From positions 16,774-80,773 of the forward strand of contig NZ_JAAFKD010000029.1 of NCBI RefSeq assembly GCF_013299165.1: DNA of 64,000 bases. Reading direction: 5' to 3'. This document shows, one piece after another, positions 8,497-17,137 of this stretch. The notes below the pieces were generated by a model. That model searched no databases. It saw only the letters and a program-made list of their open reading frames with translations, and was not told the DNA's origin. Made by a program: the position numbers and the translations under genes. The DNA is from Microcoleus sp. bin38.metabat.b11b12b14.051. GTDB taxonomy: Bacteria; Cyanobacteriota; Cyanobacteriia; Cyanobacteriales; Microcoleaceae. Numbering within the stretch: position 1 is the stretch's first letter; each line of letters begins with the position of its first letter.

Positions 8497-9687
8497 ATGA
8501 CTAAATATATTGCACCAAAAATCACCCGCCGACAACTGTTACTTGCAGGATTAGCCGCCGCCTCAGCAGCTACAGCAATACCTGAATATTTGCGACGGAA
8601 AGCACAAAGCGATCGCCAGAAACAAGCCTTAGCTTTACTCAACGACAGAGAAGCCAATAGAATTTTCTTGAAAAGCTTAGAAGCGGATGCCAAAAAAATC
8701 AATGAATCCCGGCAAATCCAAGCATCTGTCAAGCTGTCTCCGCCGCCAATTCCCTACAATCGCGAGATTTCTAAACTGCTCATTCTGTGCAGCAAATTGG
8801 CAACACAGCAGTACCTCAAAGGTAAGTTAGAACCTAACTATGATGGTAATATCAAATCCTTGCCAGCTTACACTGCTAAGTTAAACAATTACACTTTCGT
8901 TGCTGCTATTAAAGGAGAAGAAGCCAATATTTCCGAAGAAGTTGAGATAGATGTTATTCAGCCTGTGGCATCTCCGAATACCGCACCAGATCCAATCGGA
9001 GAAAATGCAGATACTGCTCAAGATTTCATTAGAAATACGGCTAAAGAAGTAGTTAGAATTAAGCGGAGAATTCCGGTTTATTTTGGTTTTGTACTCGGCT
9101 CAAAAAAACACAATATTATTGTCTTTCGCGGCACGCAAAGAACTATCGAATGGGTACTCAATATCAATGCTGTCTACGCTACAAAAGAAAGTAAGGTTTT
9201 TAGTAAGTCCTACGGTACAATTCATCCGGGTTTTTCAACTATTTACAGCAATATTGCCGCTCAAACGCTGGAAATTGCCAAAAAGCTGAATCCGTCGGTT
9301 CCTTGCTATGTATCGGGGCACAGTTTGGGCGCTGCGATCGCAACTTTGGCTGCGATCGACATTGCGGTGAATATTCCTCGGTTGAAAAAGCAGGTGCAGT
9401 TGTATACTTATGCCAGTCCGAGGGTGGGCGATCCGGTGTTTGCGAGGGAGCACAACCGAGTTATACCGAACAGCTATCGCGTGGTAAATTTGGCGGATGC
9501 TATTACGCTGGTGCCTTTTACGGTGTTCTTTAAGACTGAATATGTCCACGTGGGTGAGGAGTGGGCTTTTTTGGCGCAAAATGGGGATATGATGCCGAAT
9601 CACGTGGTGGATACCTACAGAAGTGCGATCGACAAACAAGTCGAAACGAACAAACCGCGAACCTCCCCAAATTCCGGTTTAAAATAG
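8497..9687 (+). CDS. Lipase class 3 family protein with Tat-like signal
   Basis: 396 residues. The N-terminus KITRRQLLLAGLAAASAATA is a twin-arginine type signal, so the protein is probably exported folded. The alpha/beta-hydrolase core has the nucleophile elbow GHSLGAAIATLA with Ser276, preceded by NIIVFRGTQRTIEWVLNI, the usual oxyanion-side block of class 3 lipases. A later aspartate (LADAITLVP) and histidine (NHVVDTY) complete a plausible triad. It is likely an extracellular or periplasmic acylglycerol or phospholipid hydrolase; the substrate is unknown. It stands alone between repeats. Confidence 0.88.
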   Translation: MTKYIAPKITRRQLLLAGLAAASAATAIPEYLRRKAQSDRQKQALALLNDREANRIFLKSLEADAKKINESRQIQASVKLSPPPIPYNREISKLLILCSKLATQQYLKGKLEPNYDGNIKSLPAYTAKLNNYTFVAAIKGEEANISEEVEIDVIQPVASPNTAPDPIGENADTAQDFIRNTAKEVVRIKRRIPVYFGFVLGSKKHNIIVFRGTQRTIEWVLNINAVYATKESKVFSKSYGTIHPGFSTIYSNIAAQTLEIAKKLNPSVPCYVSGHSLGAAIATLAAIDIAVNIPRLKKQVQLYTYASPRVGDPVFAREHNRVIPNSYRVVNLADAITLVPFTVFFKTEYVHVGEEWAFLAQNGDMMPNHVVDTYRSAIDKQVETNKPRTSPNSGLK

Positions 9688-9776
9688 TGGAAATAACAAT
9701 TCCGAGAATAGTCCGGGCGAATAGAATTCGCGCCTACACAAACAAAGCGAATAGTCCGGGCGAATAGAATTCGCGC

Positions 9777-9955
9777 CTACACAAACAATGTCCGCCTCCG
9801 CGGACTCAAGAAAAGAGATAAATACAAATCTAACCAAATAGTATCAAAATAGTATCAAACGTAATTTTTAACAAATTTGATATTATATCTTACACAAAAT
9901 GAGCACAATTAATCCTCTGATATTCAGTCCGCGTAGGCGGACATTGTTTGTGTAG
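9777..9955. mobile_element. MITE-like element with 30-bp terminal inverted repeats
   Basis: The left end (9777-9806, starting CTACACAAACAATG) and the right end (9926-9955) are reverse complements with one mismatch in 30 and enclose about 120 bp of AT-rich DNA without an open frame. Just to the left, a block of about 43 bp (AATAGTCCGGGCG, then CGCGCCTACAC) is directly repeated (around 9705-9747 and 9750-9790). To the right, to 10195, lie three copies of GGCGGGCTTTATT or close variants and a GCGATTGCTTCGC repeat. The 9688-10185 gap is therefore almost wholly repeats. Confidence 0.7.
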
Positions 9956-10185
9956 CCCCGAATTATATTCCAATACGGTTTACTTAAGACTGTTCAGTCT
10001 ATAAAATCATGTGAAAAATAAACACTGCGATTGCTTCGCGGGTACGCTCGCAATGACAAAAAAACTTTAAGTGAACCGTATTGAATTATATTCGGCGGGC
10101 TTTATTTCTTTGTGGAGCATCGGAATTATATTCGGCGGGCTTTATTTGTGCGCGCGTAAACTCCCCGAATTCTATTAGGCGAGCT

Positions 10186-10863
10186 TTATTTGTGAAACAA
10201 TGCGCGATAAACTGCTTCCCCGCGTTTGAGAGTCGCAATTTCTCTTTCAGTGGCTACGGGCATAGGATTTTCTGCTAACCATTCGCCGTTATTTGTGCGT
10301 TTAAAGCTAGGATGAGATGAAAAGCGATCGCACATTTCGACTTCTACTTCCTCAATATCCGATTGAATAAACACTTCACCGCCAATAGCCAGATAAGTCG
10401 CCAACTCGCCGACTAATTCCTGTTGTACCACGCGCCGCTTGTGGTGCTTTTTCTTGAACCACGGATCGGGAAATTGAATGCTGACTCGCTGTAAAGTACC
10501 AGCGGGAAGAGTTTCTAAAATTGGTTTCAGGGAACTATTCGCATTGCAAAACAAATAGTGCAAATTTGTCAAGCCTTTTTCGTCGCGCCAAAGATTCGCC
10601 TCGTCTACCAGAGGTTCGCGAATTTCTAATCCGAGAAAATTCCAATCAGTTTGTACTTGCGCCATTTGCCACAAAAACCGTCCTCTGGCGCAGCCGATAT
10701 CTAAATGCAGTGGCAAATTTAAGTCGCTATATATTTTACTCCAATCTGGGGGACTGGCGGATGTTTGATATCTCATCGATAAGGGATTTACGTGTTCCCG
10801 AACTCTAACTCTTGCCAATTTTGATATCTCCTGAATGTAATGTTTAACCGCTGATCGAGGCAC
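10186..10863 (-). CDS. trmB: tRNA (guanine-N7-)-methyltransferase
   Basis: TrmB makes m7G46 in the tRNA variable loop using SAM. Motifs: SAM-binding [34 protein letters not shown] (substrate loop), and [16 protein letters not shown] near the C-terminus, all family signatures. The longest frame begins with GTG at 10863 (225 residues), but homologues usually begin close to [12 protein letters not shown], which would favour the TTG at 10818 and a protein of about 210 residues; the start is undecided. The gene is alone and borders a CCGGGTTT-type element on its upstream side. Confidence 0.93.
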   Translation of the reverse strand: MPRSAVKHYIQEISKLARVRVREHVNPLSMRYQTSASPPDWSKIYSDLNLPLHLDIGCARGRFLWQMAQVQTDWNFLGLEIREPLVDEANLWRDEKGLTNLHYLFCNANSSLKPILETLPAGTLQRVSIQFPDPWFKKKHHKRRVVQQELVGELATYLAIGGEVFIQSDIEEVEVEMCDRFSSHPSFKRTNNGEWLAENPMPVATEREIATLKRGEAVYRALFHK

Positions 10864-10867
10864 ACAT

Positions 10868-10970
10868 GACTTACGCGCTCATACCAAAGAAACCGGGTTT
10901 TTACCTAATCTGCGGGTGAGTGGGAATGATTCTCCTAAAAAACCCGGTTTCTTACTCCTCCGGGGTAAGT
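10868..10970. repeat. CCGGGTTT-type palindromic element
   Basis: It opens with ACTTAC and closes with GTAAGT. Inside, GAAACCGGGTTTTTACC (about 10889) and AAAAAACCCGGTTTCTTAC (about 10937) are inverted to each other around TCTGCGGGTG. It is the best-preserved copy of the family in the window and lies just upstream of the trmB start. Confidence 0.8.
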
Positions 10971-11054
10971 TCTCGCAGATTAACGCGGATGAACGCAGAT
11001 GAATTTAGAAATGAAAAATCGCTGTGTTATGATTTTTCATTTCTAATTATTGTA

Positions 11055-11765
11055 TCAAGCTTCTGGTTCAATGCCTGCTGCTCTTAATTGTGCCGATAGT
11101 CGATCGGCTCGTTGTCTTTCCCTTTCCACCATCTCTGCTCCCCACAATAACATTTGTCCGCTTTCATCCCACCAGCGCAACCAATATCCCGTTCTTTCGG
11201 CTTTTGTTCCGTGCCAAACGCCTATAAATAAGCCCACTCCTGCAATCCAATAACGATTATTTGTATCGGGTGGCTGTACTTCATATCTTCCTGATGAATT
11301 CAACCGATACACTTCTAGCAATCCTGCCGACGGCGCAAATATAGCATAGAGTGGTACTCGCAGTATTTGCTCATAAACATACCATTTACCAGGCGGAAAA
11401 GTTGGTTTAATTGAATATTCATCTCCGGGTGTAGCTGATAGAAACTCCACGGCGATATCGGGAATTTCTCCTTCTAAGTTTGGCGTGTAACTGCGACGAA
11501 TTTCTGGGGCGGGAAGCGGTTGTACATTCCGCGCATAAAACCAATCTGGTGCTTTAACAACTAGCTTGCCCTCTACTGTCGCGCACACACCCATATTTGA
11601 AGCAACTAAGATTCCCTGTAAGATTAGCCCCGCAATTTCTAGGATTTCGCGCAAGGCTGCTGCAAGCAGGGGTTGGTCGATGTTTTCCACTGGTTCCTCG
11701 TCTAAAATGAAATCGTCTGGCAATTTTTCCCAGGTAATTTTTAAGTCGGCTGTACTGACTGTCAT
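11055..11765 (-). CDS. Uma2-family protein (DUF820)
   Basis: 236 residues, starting at the ATG at 11765 behind an AAGG ribosome-binding site. The core matches the neighbour at 7328: APDWFYARNVQPL, AVEFLSATPG, GKWYVYEQ, YWIAGVGLFIGVWHG and YWLRWWDESGQM. The tail is short (RERQRADRLSAQLRAAGIEPEA) and lacks the long heptad array. The acidic residues and lysine of the PD-(D/E)xK-like fold can be aligned only loosely by eye. Function is unknown beyond family membership. Confidence 0.85.
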   Translation of the reverse strand: MTVSTADLKITWEKLPDDFILDEEPVENIDQPLLAAALREILEIAGLILQGILVASNMGVCATVEGKLVVKAPDWFYARNVQPLPAPEIRRSYTPNLEGEIPDIAVEFLSATPGDEYSIKPTFPPGKWYVYEQILRVPLYAIFAPSAGLLEVYRLNSSGRYEVQPPDTNNRYWIAGVGLFIGVWHGTKAERTGYWLRWWDESGQMLLWGAEMVERERQRADRLSAQLRAAGIEPEA

Positions 11766-11839
11766 GGTATTTTACCTTAAAAAAAAATAGCTTCAGTATC
11801 CCTGCAATCACAACTGCCTACAGGTCAACTGTCAACTGT

Positions 11840-12886
11840 TTACGGAGACTGCTGGAGTGCGGCTTGTAAGACTTCTTTATGAAAGAGCGATCGCCCTACA
11901 ATGAATTTTATCCTTTCTGGCGATAATCCGGCACCATTGGCGTAGTGTTCGATCCAGGTTTTGCTGATTAAATAGGGATCTTCGGGCAATTCTGATAATA
12001 AGTATCCCGGCATCTCTAACTCGTCCATCAATTGACTAACTTTGGGATCGTAGCTGAGGGCAAAGCAGCGACATTCTTCGGAGGCTGCCATAATTAAACT
12101 ATGGTAACGCATCCCGATCGCCATTTCGACTCCCCGGAACACGCCTTTCAACTTCCTCGGATCGTCTAAACTGAGGATGCGACTTCTTTTCGGGAGTGCT
12201 TCGTGTAAATGTTTGGCAATTTCTAAGTCGTGAGAAGCTTGGAAAGGTAGCAGCAAAATTAAGGTGCGAGTGGCTTTTTGAAAGTCAACTAAAGCTTGAG
12301 TTAGGATTGACAAACGGGCGGGTGTTAGTGTAGAGTGCGATCGCAAACAAACTGCAACTCTCGGCGCCGGCAAATCCCACAAACCGGAGACGGGGGAATT
12401 TTCTAAAGCCCAAACGGGATCGGGTGCTAAAGTAAACGGAATTTGCCAATCTGCAAGTAGGGTAGCTGAGCCTTTATCCCGCACGCTGACGGCGGTGCAT
12501 CCAGCAAAACAGCGCTGAGATAATTTGCGAGTCATTTCCCGCTTCAAAGGGCCAATTCCCTGGGCCCAGGCGACAGTTTTTAAGCCCATCCGCTGCGCTA
12601 ATCCCATCAAACCGCCATAATAGAAAGGACTCGCAAGGCTGGTAGCGTCTTGGATTAAGCTGCCGCCACCCCAGATTAGCGCGTCGGAGGTGCGGAGTGC
12701 TTCGAGAACTTGAAACGCACTCATGCGATCGCGCGCAGCTACTCCGTACCGCTGATTTGTCTCGACAGGATTGCCAGATAGGACGATCGGCGTCACGCCA
12801 TCTGGTAACATTTGCAGTAGCGAAGCCAACAGCGCCTCGTCGCCGCCGTTGCCTTTACCGTAATAGCCGCACAAAATTGCTCGCAT
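11840..12886 (-). CDS. csaB: Polysaccharide pyruvyl transferase CsaB
   Basis: 348 residues. CsaB adds a pyruvyl ketal to cell-wall-linked polysaccharide; in Firmicutes this anchors SLH-domain proteins, and cyanobacteria carry SLH porins. Visible family marks: MRAILCGYYGKGNGGDEALL at the N-terminus, LIWGGGSLIQD, VAWAQGIGPL, SVRDKGSATLL, and AIGMRYHSLIMAA near residues 255-270 (the conserved RxH of the polysaccharide pyruvyl transferase superfamily). Length is normal. It is monocistronic by spacing; heptamer repeats separate it from the ycf49-like gene. Confidence 0.9.
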   Translation of the reverse strand: MRAILCGYYGKGNGGDEALLASLLQMLPDGVTPIVLSGNPVETNQRYGVAARDRMSAFQVLEALRTSDALIWGGGSLIQDATSLASPFYYGGLMGLAQRMGLKTVAWAQGIGPLKREMTRKLSQRCFAGCTAVSVRDKGSATLLADWQIPFTLAPDPVWALENSPVSGLWDLPAPRVAVCLRSHSTLTPARLSILTQALVDFQKATRTLILLLPFQASHDLEIAKHLHEALPKRSRILSLDDPRKLKGVFRGVEMAIGMRYHSLIMAASEECRCFALSYDPKVSQLMDELEMPGYLLSELPEDPYLISKTWIEHYANGAGLSPERIKFIVGRSLFHKEVLQAALQQSP

Positions 12887-13040
12887 TTCTACTCTTTGTT
12901 GGGAATCGAATATAACTATTACAATACCTAATTATTGTTACAAAAAAAGATTTTTAAAACAACAAAATATAGCAACCGCCCGATAGCTATTTACACAAAT
13001 AACCTCATAAATAGAGTCGCAAATCTGCTACCATAAACAG

Positions 13041-13190
13041 TGTAACTGTCAACTGCTAACTGTCAACTGCTAACTGCTAACTGTCAACTGCTAACTGTCA
13101 ACTGCTAACTGTCAACTGCTAACTGCTAACTGCCAACTGTCAACTGCTAACTGTCAACTGTCAACTGCCAACTGTCAACTGTCAACTGCC
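13041..13190. repeat. Heptamer tandem repeats (STRR), CAACTGT/CAACTGC/TAACTGC type
   Basis: About 21 consecutive 7-bp units alternating between CTGTCAA, CTGCTAA and CTGCCAA occupy most of the 330-bp gap between csaB and the ycf49-like gene. The same heptamers recur at 16988-17021, 46030-46095, 46450-46580 and, as a TTAACTG variant, 57968-58053. Confidence 0.9.
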
Positions 13191-13216
13191 ACACATCTTC
13201 CTTCACAATACAAAAA

Positions 13217-13531
13217 ATGCACGCTTTGTCAATTCCCACCTGGATTATTCACGTCTCTAGCGTCGTCGAGTGGATGGCCGCCATTTGGTTAATTTGGACT
13301 TACGGCGAAGTCACTCAAAACCGAGCTTGGTGGGCCCTTTCTTTCGGAATGCTGCCCGCCCTCGTCAGCGCTATGTGCGCCTGTACGTGGCACTTTTTCG
13401 ACAACTCCCCAGCCCTAGAATGGATTGTGACGCTGCAAGCAGCGATGACTGTCATCGGTAATTTTACTCTGTGGGCGGCGGCTTGGTGGATTTGGCGATC
13501 GGCTCAAGCAACAGAGAACATTAAAGATTAA
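13217..13531 (+). CDS. Ycf49-like protein (DUF2499)
   Basis: 104 residues with three hydrophobic segments. The opening LSIPTWIIHVSSVVEW and the NRAWWALSFGMLPALVSAMCACTWHFF block are characteristic of the Ycf49 family found in cyanobacteria and algal plastids. Its role is unknown; it is presumably a membrane protein. The start codon lies 26 bp past the end of an STRR array. It is followed 16 bp downstream by the LprI-like gene and could be cotranscribed with it. Confidence 0.85.
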   Translation: MHALSIPTWIIHVSSVVEWMAAIWLIWTYGEVTQNRAWWALSFGMLPALVSAMCACTWHFFDNSPALEWIVTLQAAMTVIGNFTLWAAAWWIWRSAQATENIKD

Positions 13532-13547
13532 ATCAGGGATAATATCA

Positions 13548-13967
13548 GTGAAAAATCGCAGAATTTGGGGAACATTGACGGCAATTTTACTTGTTTTAAC
13601 TGCGGGATTTTTGGTTCCCGGCCAAGCCAACAACAACCGAGTGGAAATCGCCCAACAGCCTAACTGCAAAAGTCCTCAAACCACGGTTGACATGAATATA
13701 TGTTCTAGTCAAGAGTTCAAAGCAGCAGACACAAAGCTCAATCAATTATATCAGCAACTTCTGCCAAAAATCAACAGCAAACAAAAGCAGAGATTGACGG
13801 CGGCACAGCGTACTTGGGTAAAATTTAGAGATGAAACTTGTGATTATTCAGCAGGGAACTTTGAAGGCGGTACTTTGGCTGCTCCTATTTACGTTTCTTG
13901 CAAAGCAAAAGTCACACAAGATCGCGTTAAAGATTTGGAGGGTTATTTGGAACAAGCAAGTTTGTAA
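13548..13967 (+). CDS. Secreted LprI-like protein (DUF1311)
   Basis: 139 residues with a GTG start at 13548. A signal peptide (ILLVLTAGFLVPGQA) is followed by a domain with paired cysteines: NCKSPQTTVDMNICSSQEFKAAD, then LNQLYQQLLPK, AAQRTWVKFRDETC and YVSCK. This is the DUF1311/LprI pattern; LprI itself is a mycobacterial lysozyme inhibitor, but the inhibitor role is not established for cyanobacterial members. Expected in the periplasm or outside the cell. Confidence 0.8.
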   Translation: MKNRRIWGTLTAILLVLTAGFLVPGQANNNRVEIAQQPNCKSPQTTVDMNICSSQEFKAADTKLNQLYQQLLPKINSKQKQRLTAAQRTWVKFRDETCDYSAGNFEGGTLAAPIYVSCKAKVTQDRVKDLEGYLEQASL

Positions 13968-14156
13968 ATGTCCGATCGCGATCGACAACAATTTACCATT
14001 AAATCATCAATAGCACAGCAAACTGATGTATTATGGTGTCAAACCCCCCAGGCCAAATCACATCAAAAGTGATATGAAGCTTTGTTTTTTTATTTGATCT
14101 TTCCCTAGGCTAATGGTGTAGAATCTAAAGTCTCAAATCTTATATTTTAAATCGCC

Positions 14157-16820
14157 ATGTCCTTCGTTGGTTTGCACATTCACAGCGATTACAGCCTGCT
14201 GGACGGGGCGTCTCAGCTACAGCAGCTCGCCGAACGAGCAGTGGAATTGGGGATGCCCGCGATCGCCCTTACAGACCACGGAGTGATGTATGGGGCGATC
14301 GAACTAATCAAAGTTTGCCGAAATAAAAATATTAAGCCCATAATTGGCAATGAAATGTACGTCATTAACGGCGACATCGAAGTCAAAGTTCGAGGTAAAA
14401 AAAAATACCACCAAGTTGTTTTAGCCAAAAACACCCAAGGCTATAAAAACCTCGTCAAACTCACCACAATTTCCCACCTCAAGGGAATGCCCGAAAAAGG
14501 TATTTTTGCCCGTCCTTGCATCAACAAAGACCTGCTAAAACAATACTCCGAAGGTCTTATTGTTACCAGCGCTTGTTTGGGTGGCGAAGTTCCCCAAATG
14601 ATTCTGCAAAACAAGCTAGATGTTGCCCGCGAAGTCGCCCAATGGTATAAAGAAGTATTTGGCGATGACTACTATATAGAAATTCAAGACCACGGTTCCC
14701 AAGAAGACCGGATGGTGAATGTTGAAATCGTCAAAATTGCCCGCGAATTTAACATTAAAATAATTGCTACCAACGATTCTCACTATATTTCCTGCAACGA
14801 CGTAGAAGCCCACGACGCTTTGCTGTGTATCAACACCAACAAACAGATTGAAGAAGAAAAGCGGATGCGCTACAGCGGTACTGAATATCTGAAGTCTGCT
14901 GACGAGATGGCGCAACTGTTTCGCGACCATTTAGACGACGAAACCATCAAAGAGGCGATCGAAACTACCCTAGAAGTAGCAAACAAAGTATCAAGATACG
15001 AGTTAACAGGAGAAGCGCGGATTCCCACAATTCCCATTCCCCCAGAACATACCGCCGATACCTATGTAGAAGAAATATCTTGGATAGGACTATTAGATCG
15101 CCTCAAAACCCGCACCAGAAACGAAATTCCCCCAGTCTACAAACAAAGACTAGAGTATGAGCTAAAAATGATTCAGCAGATGGGTTTTTCTGAATATTTT
15201 TTAGTAGTTTGGGACTACATGAAATATGCTAGAGACAACAATATTCCCGTCGGGCCAGGACGTGGTTCTGCGGCAGGTTCTTTAGTTGCTTACGTCCTCA
15301 AGATTACCAACATAGACCCAGTACACCACGGATTGCTATTCGAGAGATTTCTCAATCCCGAACGCAAATCTATGCCAGATATCGATAGCGATTTCTGCAT
15401 CGAAAGACGGGATGACATGATTAAATACGTTACTCAAAAGTATGGTGTCGAGCGAGTAGCGCAAATTATTACTTTCAACAGAATGACCTCAAAAGCTGTC
15501 TTGAAAGATGTTGCCAGAGTTTTAGGCATTCCCTACAAAAAAGCAGACGAAATGGCAAAATTAATTCCAGTGTCGCGGGGAAAACCGGAAAAACTCAAAG
15601 TGATGATTTCCGATGCAACACCTGCACAGGAATTTAAAGACAACTACGAAAATACAATTTGCATAAATGCCGAAACAGGCACAGAAGTCCCAGTTCGTCA
15701 GTGGATTGACATGGCAATTCGCATTGAAGGAACTAACAAAACTTATGGGGTTCACGCGGCCGGTGTGGTCATTTCTTCCCAACCCCTTGATGAAATTGTA
15801 CCATTGCAAAAGAATAATGAAGGTGCTGTAATCACCCAATATTTCATGGAAGACTTGGAATTTTTGGGATTGCTGAAAATGGATTTTCTGGGACTTAAAA
15901 ATTTAACAACTCTCCAAAAAACAGTCGAATATGTTAAGCAAACGCAAGATATAACTATCGATGCCGAAGCCTTACCTTCTGATATAGAACGCAGAGCTCA
16001 ACAGACATTTACTAGGAACAACAAGTTGCCCGGTGATGTAGCAAAAACTTATCAACTATTAGAAAAAGGAGATTTGGAAGGTATTTTTCAGCTAGAATCT
16101 TCTGGGATGCTGGATGTAGTAAAAAAAATTAAACCTTCCTGTCTGGATGATATTTCTTCTATTCTGGCGCTTTATCGTCCCGGCCCGCTGGACGCTGGTT
16201 TGATTCCACAATTTATCGATCGCAAACACGGTAGAGAGGTGGTTAAATATGACCATCCCCTGTTAGAACCAATTTTAAAAGAGACCTATGGAACGCTTTG
16301 TTTTCAAGAGCAAATTATGCGGATGGCTCAAGATTTGGCGGGCTATTCTTTAGGTCAAGCTGACTTGCTGCGTCGCGCAATGGGTAAGAAGAAAGCTGAT
16401 GAAATGCAGAAGCAAAAGGAAAGTTTTATCGATGGTGCAACTAAGAATGGTGTTACTCAAAGAATTGCCGAAGAGTTGTTCGGGCAAATGCTACAATTCG
16501 CTGAATATTGCTTGAGCTATGACACGCAGATATTGACTGTGGAGTATGGGCTGATGGCTATTGGCAAAATCGTTGAGGAAGAAATTCAATGTACGGTTTA
16601 TAGTGTTGATAATAATGGCTATATTTATACACAGCCAATTGTACAGTGGCATCGCCGAGGTCAGCAGGAGGTATTTGAGTATTCTCTGGAAGATGACTCC
16701 ATAATTCGCGCCACAAAAGATCACAAGTTTATGACTGCTGACGGTCAAATGCTCCCCATTGACGAAATCTTTGAAAAAGGATTAGAATTAAAACAAATCA
16801 ATGCTAGCTCAGATATATAA
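14157..16820 (+). CDS. dnaE-N: DNA polymerase III alpha subunit, N-terminal half with N-intein (DnaE-N)
   Basis: 887 residues. Residues 1-784 are the N-extein: a PHP domain opening [15 protein letters not shown] with [10 protein letters not shown], then the palm with the catalytic aspartates of MPDIDSDF (D408, D410) and [14 protein letters not shown]. Residues 785-887 are the N-part of the DnaE split intein, beginning at Cys785 ([14 protein letters not shown]) with the block B-like [10 protein letters not shown]. The chain stops there; the polymerase is completed only by trans-splicing to the dnaE-C product encoded 209 bp downstream. The spliced protein would be about 1300 residues (784 + 516). 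The intein part closely resembles the Nostoc punctiforme DnaE N-intein (102 residues). Confidence 0.96.
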   Translation: MSFVGLHIHSDYSLLDGASQLQQLAERAVELGMPAIALTDHGVMYGAIELIKVCRNKNIKPIIGNEMYVINGDIEVKVRGKKKYHQVVLAKNTQGYKNLVKLTTISHLKGMPEKGIFARPCINKDLLKQYSEGLIVTSACLGGEVPQMILQNKLDVAREVAQWYKEVFGDDYYIEIQDHGSQEDRMVNVEIVKIAREFNIKIIATNDSHYISCNDVEAHDALLCINTNKQIEEEKRMRYSGTEYLKSADEMAQLFRDHLDDETIKEAIETTLEVANKVSRYELTGEARIPTIPIPPEHTADTYVEEISWIGLLDRLKTRTRNEIPPVYKQRLEYELKMIQQMGFSEYFLVVWDYMKYARDNNIPVGPGRGSAAGSLVAYVLKITNIDPVHHGLLFERFLNPERKSMPDIDSDFCIERRDDMIKYVTQKYGVERVAQIITFNRMTSKAVLKDVARVLGIPYKKADEMAKLIPVSRGKPEKLKVMISDATPAQEFKDNYENTICINAETGTEVPVRQWIDMAIRIEGTNKTYGVHAAGVVISSQPLDEIVPLQKNNEGAVITQYFMEDLEFLGLLKMDFLGLKNLTTLQKTVEYVKQTQDITIDAEALPSDIERRAQQTFTRNNKLPGDVAKTYQLLEKGDLEGIFQLESSGMLDVVKKIKPSCLDDISSILALYRPGPLDAGLIPQFIDRKHGREVVKYDHPLLEPILKETYGTLCFQEQIMRMAQDLAGYSLGQADLLRRAMGKKKADEMQKQKESFIDGATKNGVTQRIAEELFGQMLQFAEYCLSYDTQILTVEYGLMAIGKIVEEEIQCTVYSVDNNGYIYTQPIVQWHRRGQQEVFEYSLEDDSIIRATKDHKFMTADGQMLPIDEIFEKGLELKQINASSDI
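16509..16817 (+). other. N-terminal half of the DnaE split intein
   Basis: 103 residues from the nucleophile Cys (TGC at 16509-16511) after FAEY to the stop at 16818. It includes the [20 protein letters not shown] and [10 protein letters not shown] segments typical of Npu/Ssp DnaE N-inteins. No endonuclease domain is present. Confidence 0.95.
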
Positions 16821-16841
16821 AATATATAATGTCAGTAGTTT

Positions 16842-17021
16842 GTAGGTGCGTCGCCATCAAAAATTCCTAAATAAAGATAAATAATCTCATGGCGACGCAC
16901 CCTACGAATACTAACATTAGGTTGTAATGTGCGTCAGGAAAAAATCATTAGTTTGTGGTCGTCATATTCTGACCTGACGCACCCTACAATAACTGTCAAC
17001 TGTCAACTGTCAACTGTCAAC
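16842..17021. repeat. Repeat-built spacer between the two dnaE halves
   Basis: Two palindromic elements lie in tandem: 16842-16905 (GTAGGTGCGTCGCCAT closing with ATGGCGACGCACCCTAC) and 16924-16987 (GTGCGTCAGG closing with CCTGACGCACCCTAC). Four CTGTCAA heptamers follow (16989-17021). The dnaE-C start is 9 bp further on, and no Shine-Dalgarno sequence is visible in front of it. The hairpins could attenuate transcription between the genes. Confidence 0.85.
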
Positions 17022-17029
17022 TAAAAAAC

Positions 17030-17137
17030 ATGGTTAAAATTATTAGTCGAAAATCGCTAGGAACTCAAGAAGTATATGATATTGGGGTTGAACGAGATCA
17101 TAATTTTACACTAGAAAATAGTCTGGTGGCATCTAAT
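17030..17137 (+). other. C-terminal half of the DnaE split intein
   Basis: 36 residues (MVKIISRKSLGTQEVYDIG, then ERDHNFTLEN and LVASN), ending in the catalytic Asn36. The first C-extein residue is Cys (TGC at 17138) in CFNKSHSMAY. Length and motifs match Npu and Ssp DnaE C-inteins. Confidence 0.96.

Noticed and set aside
13041..13190. Short tandem repeats as a possible origin or iteron region
   Set aside because: The units are the common cyanobacterial heptamers found in seven or more places here; no DnaA boxes or dnaA gene are visible.
14157..16820. dnaE-N as a truncated or frameshifted polymerase pseudogene
   Set aside because: The end is a complete N-intein and the matching C-intein plus C-extein follows, so the break is a functional split.
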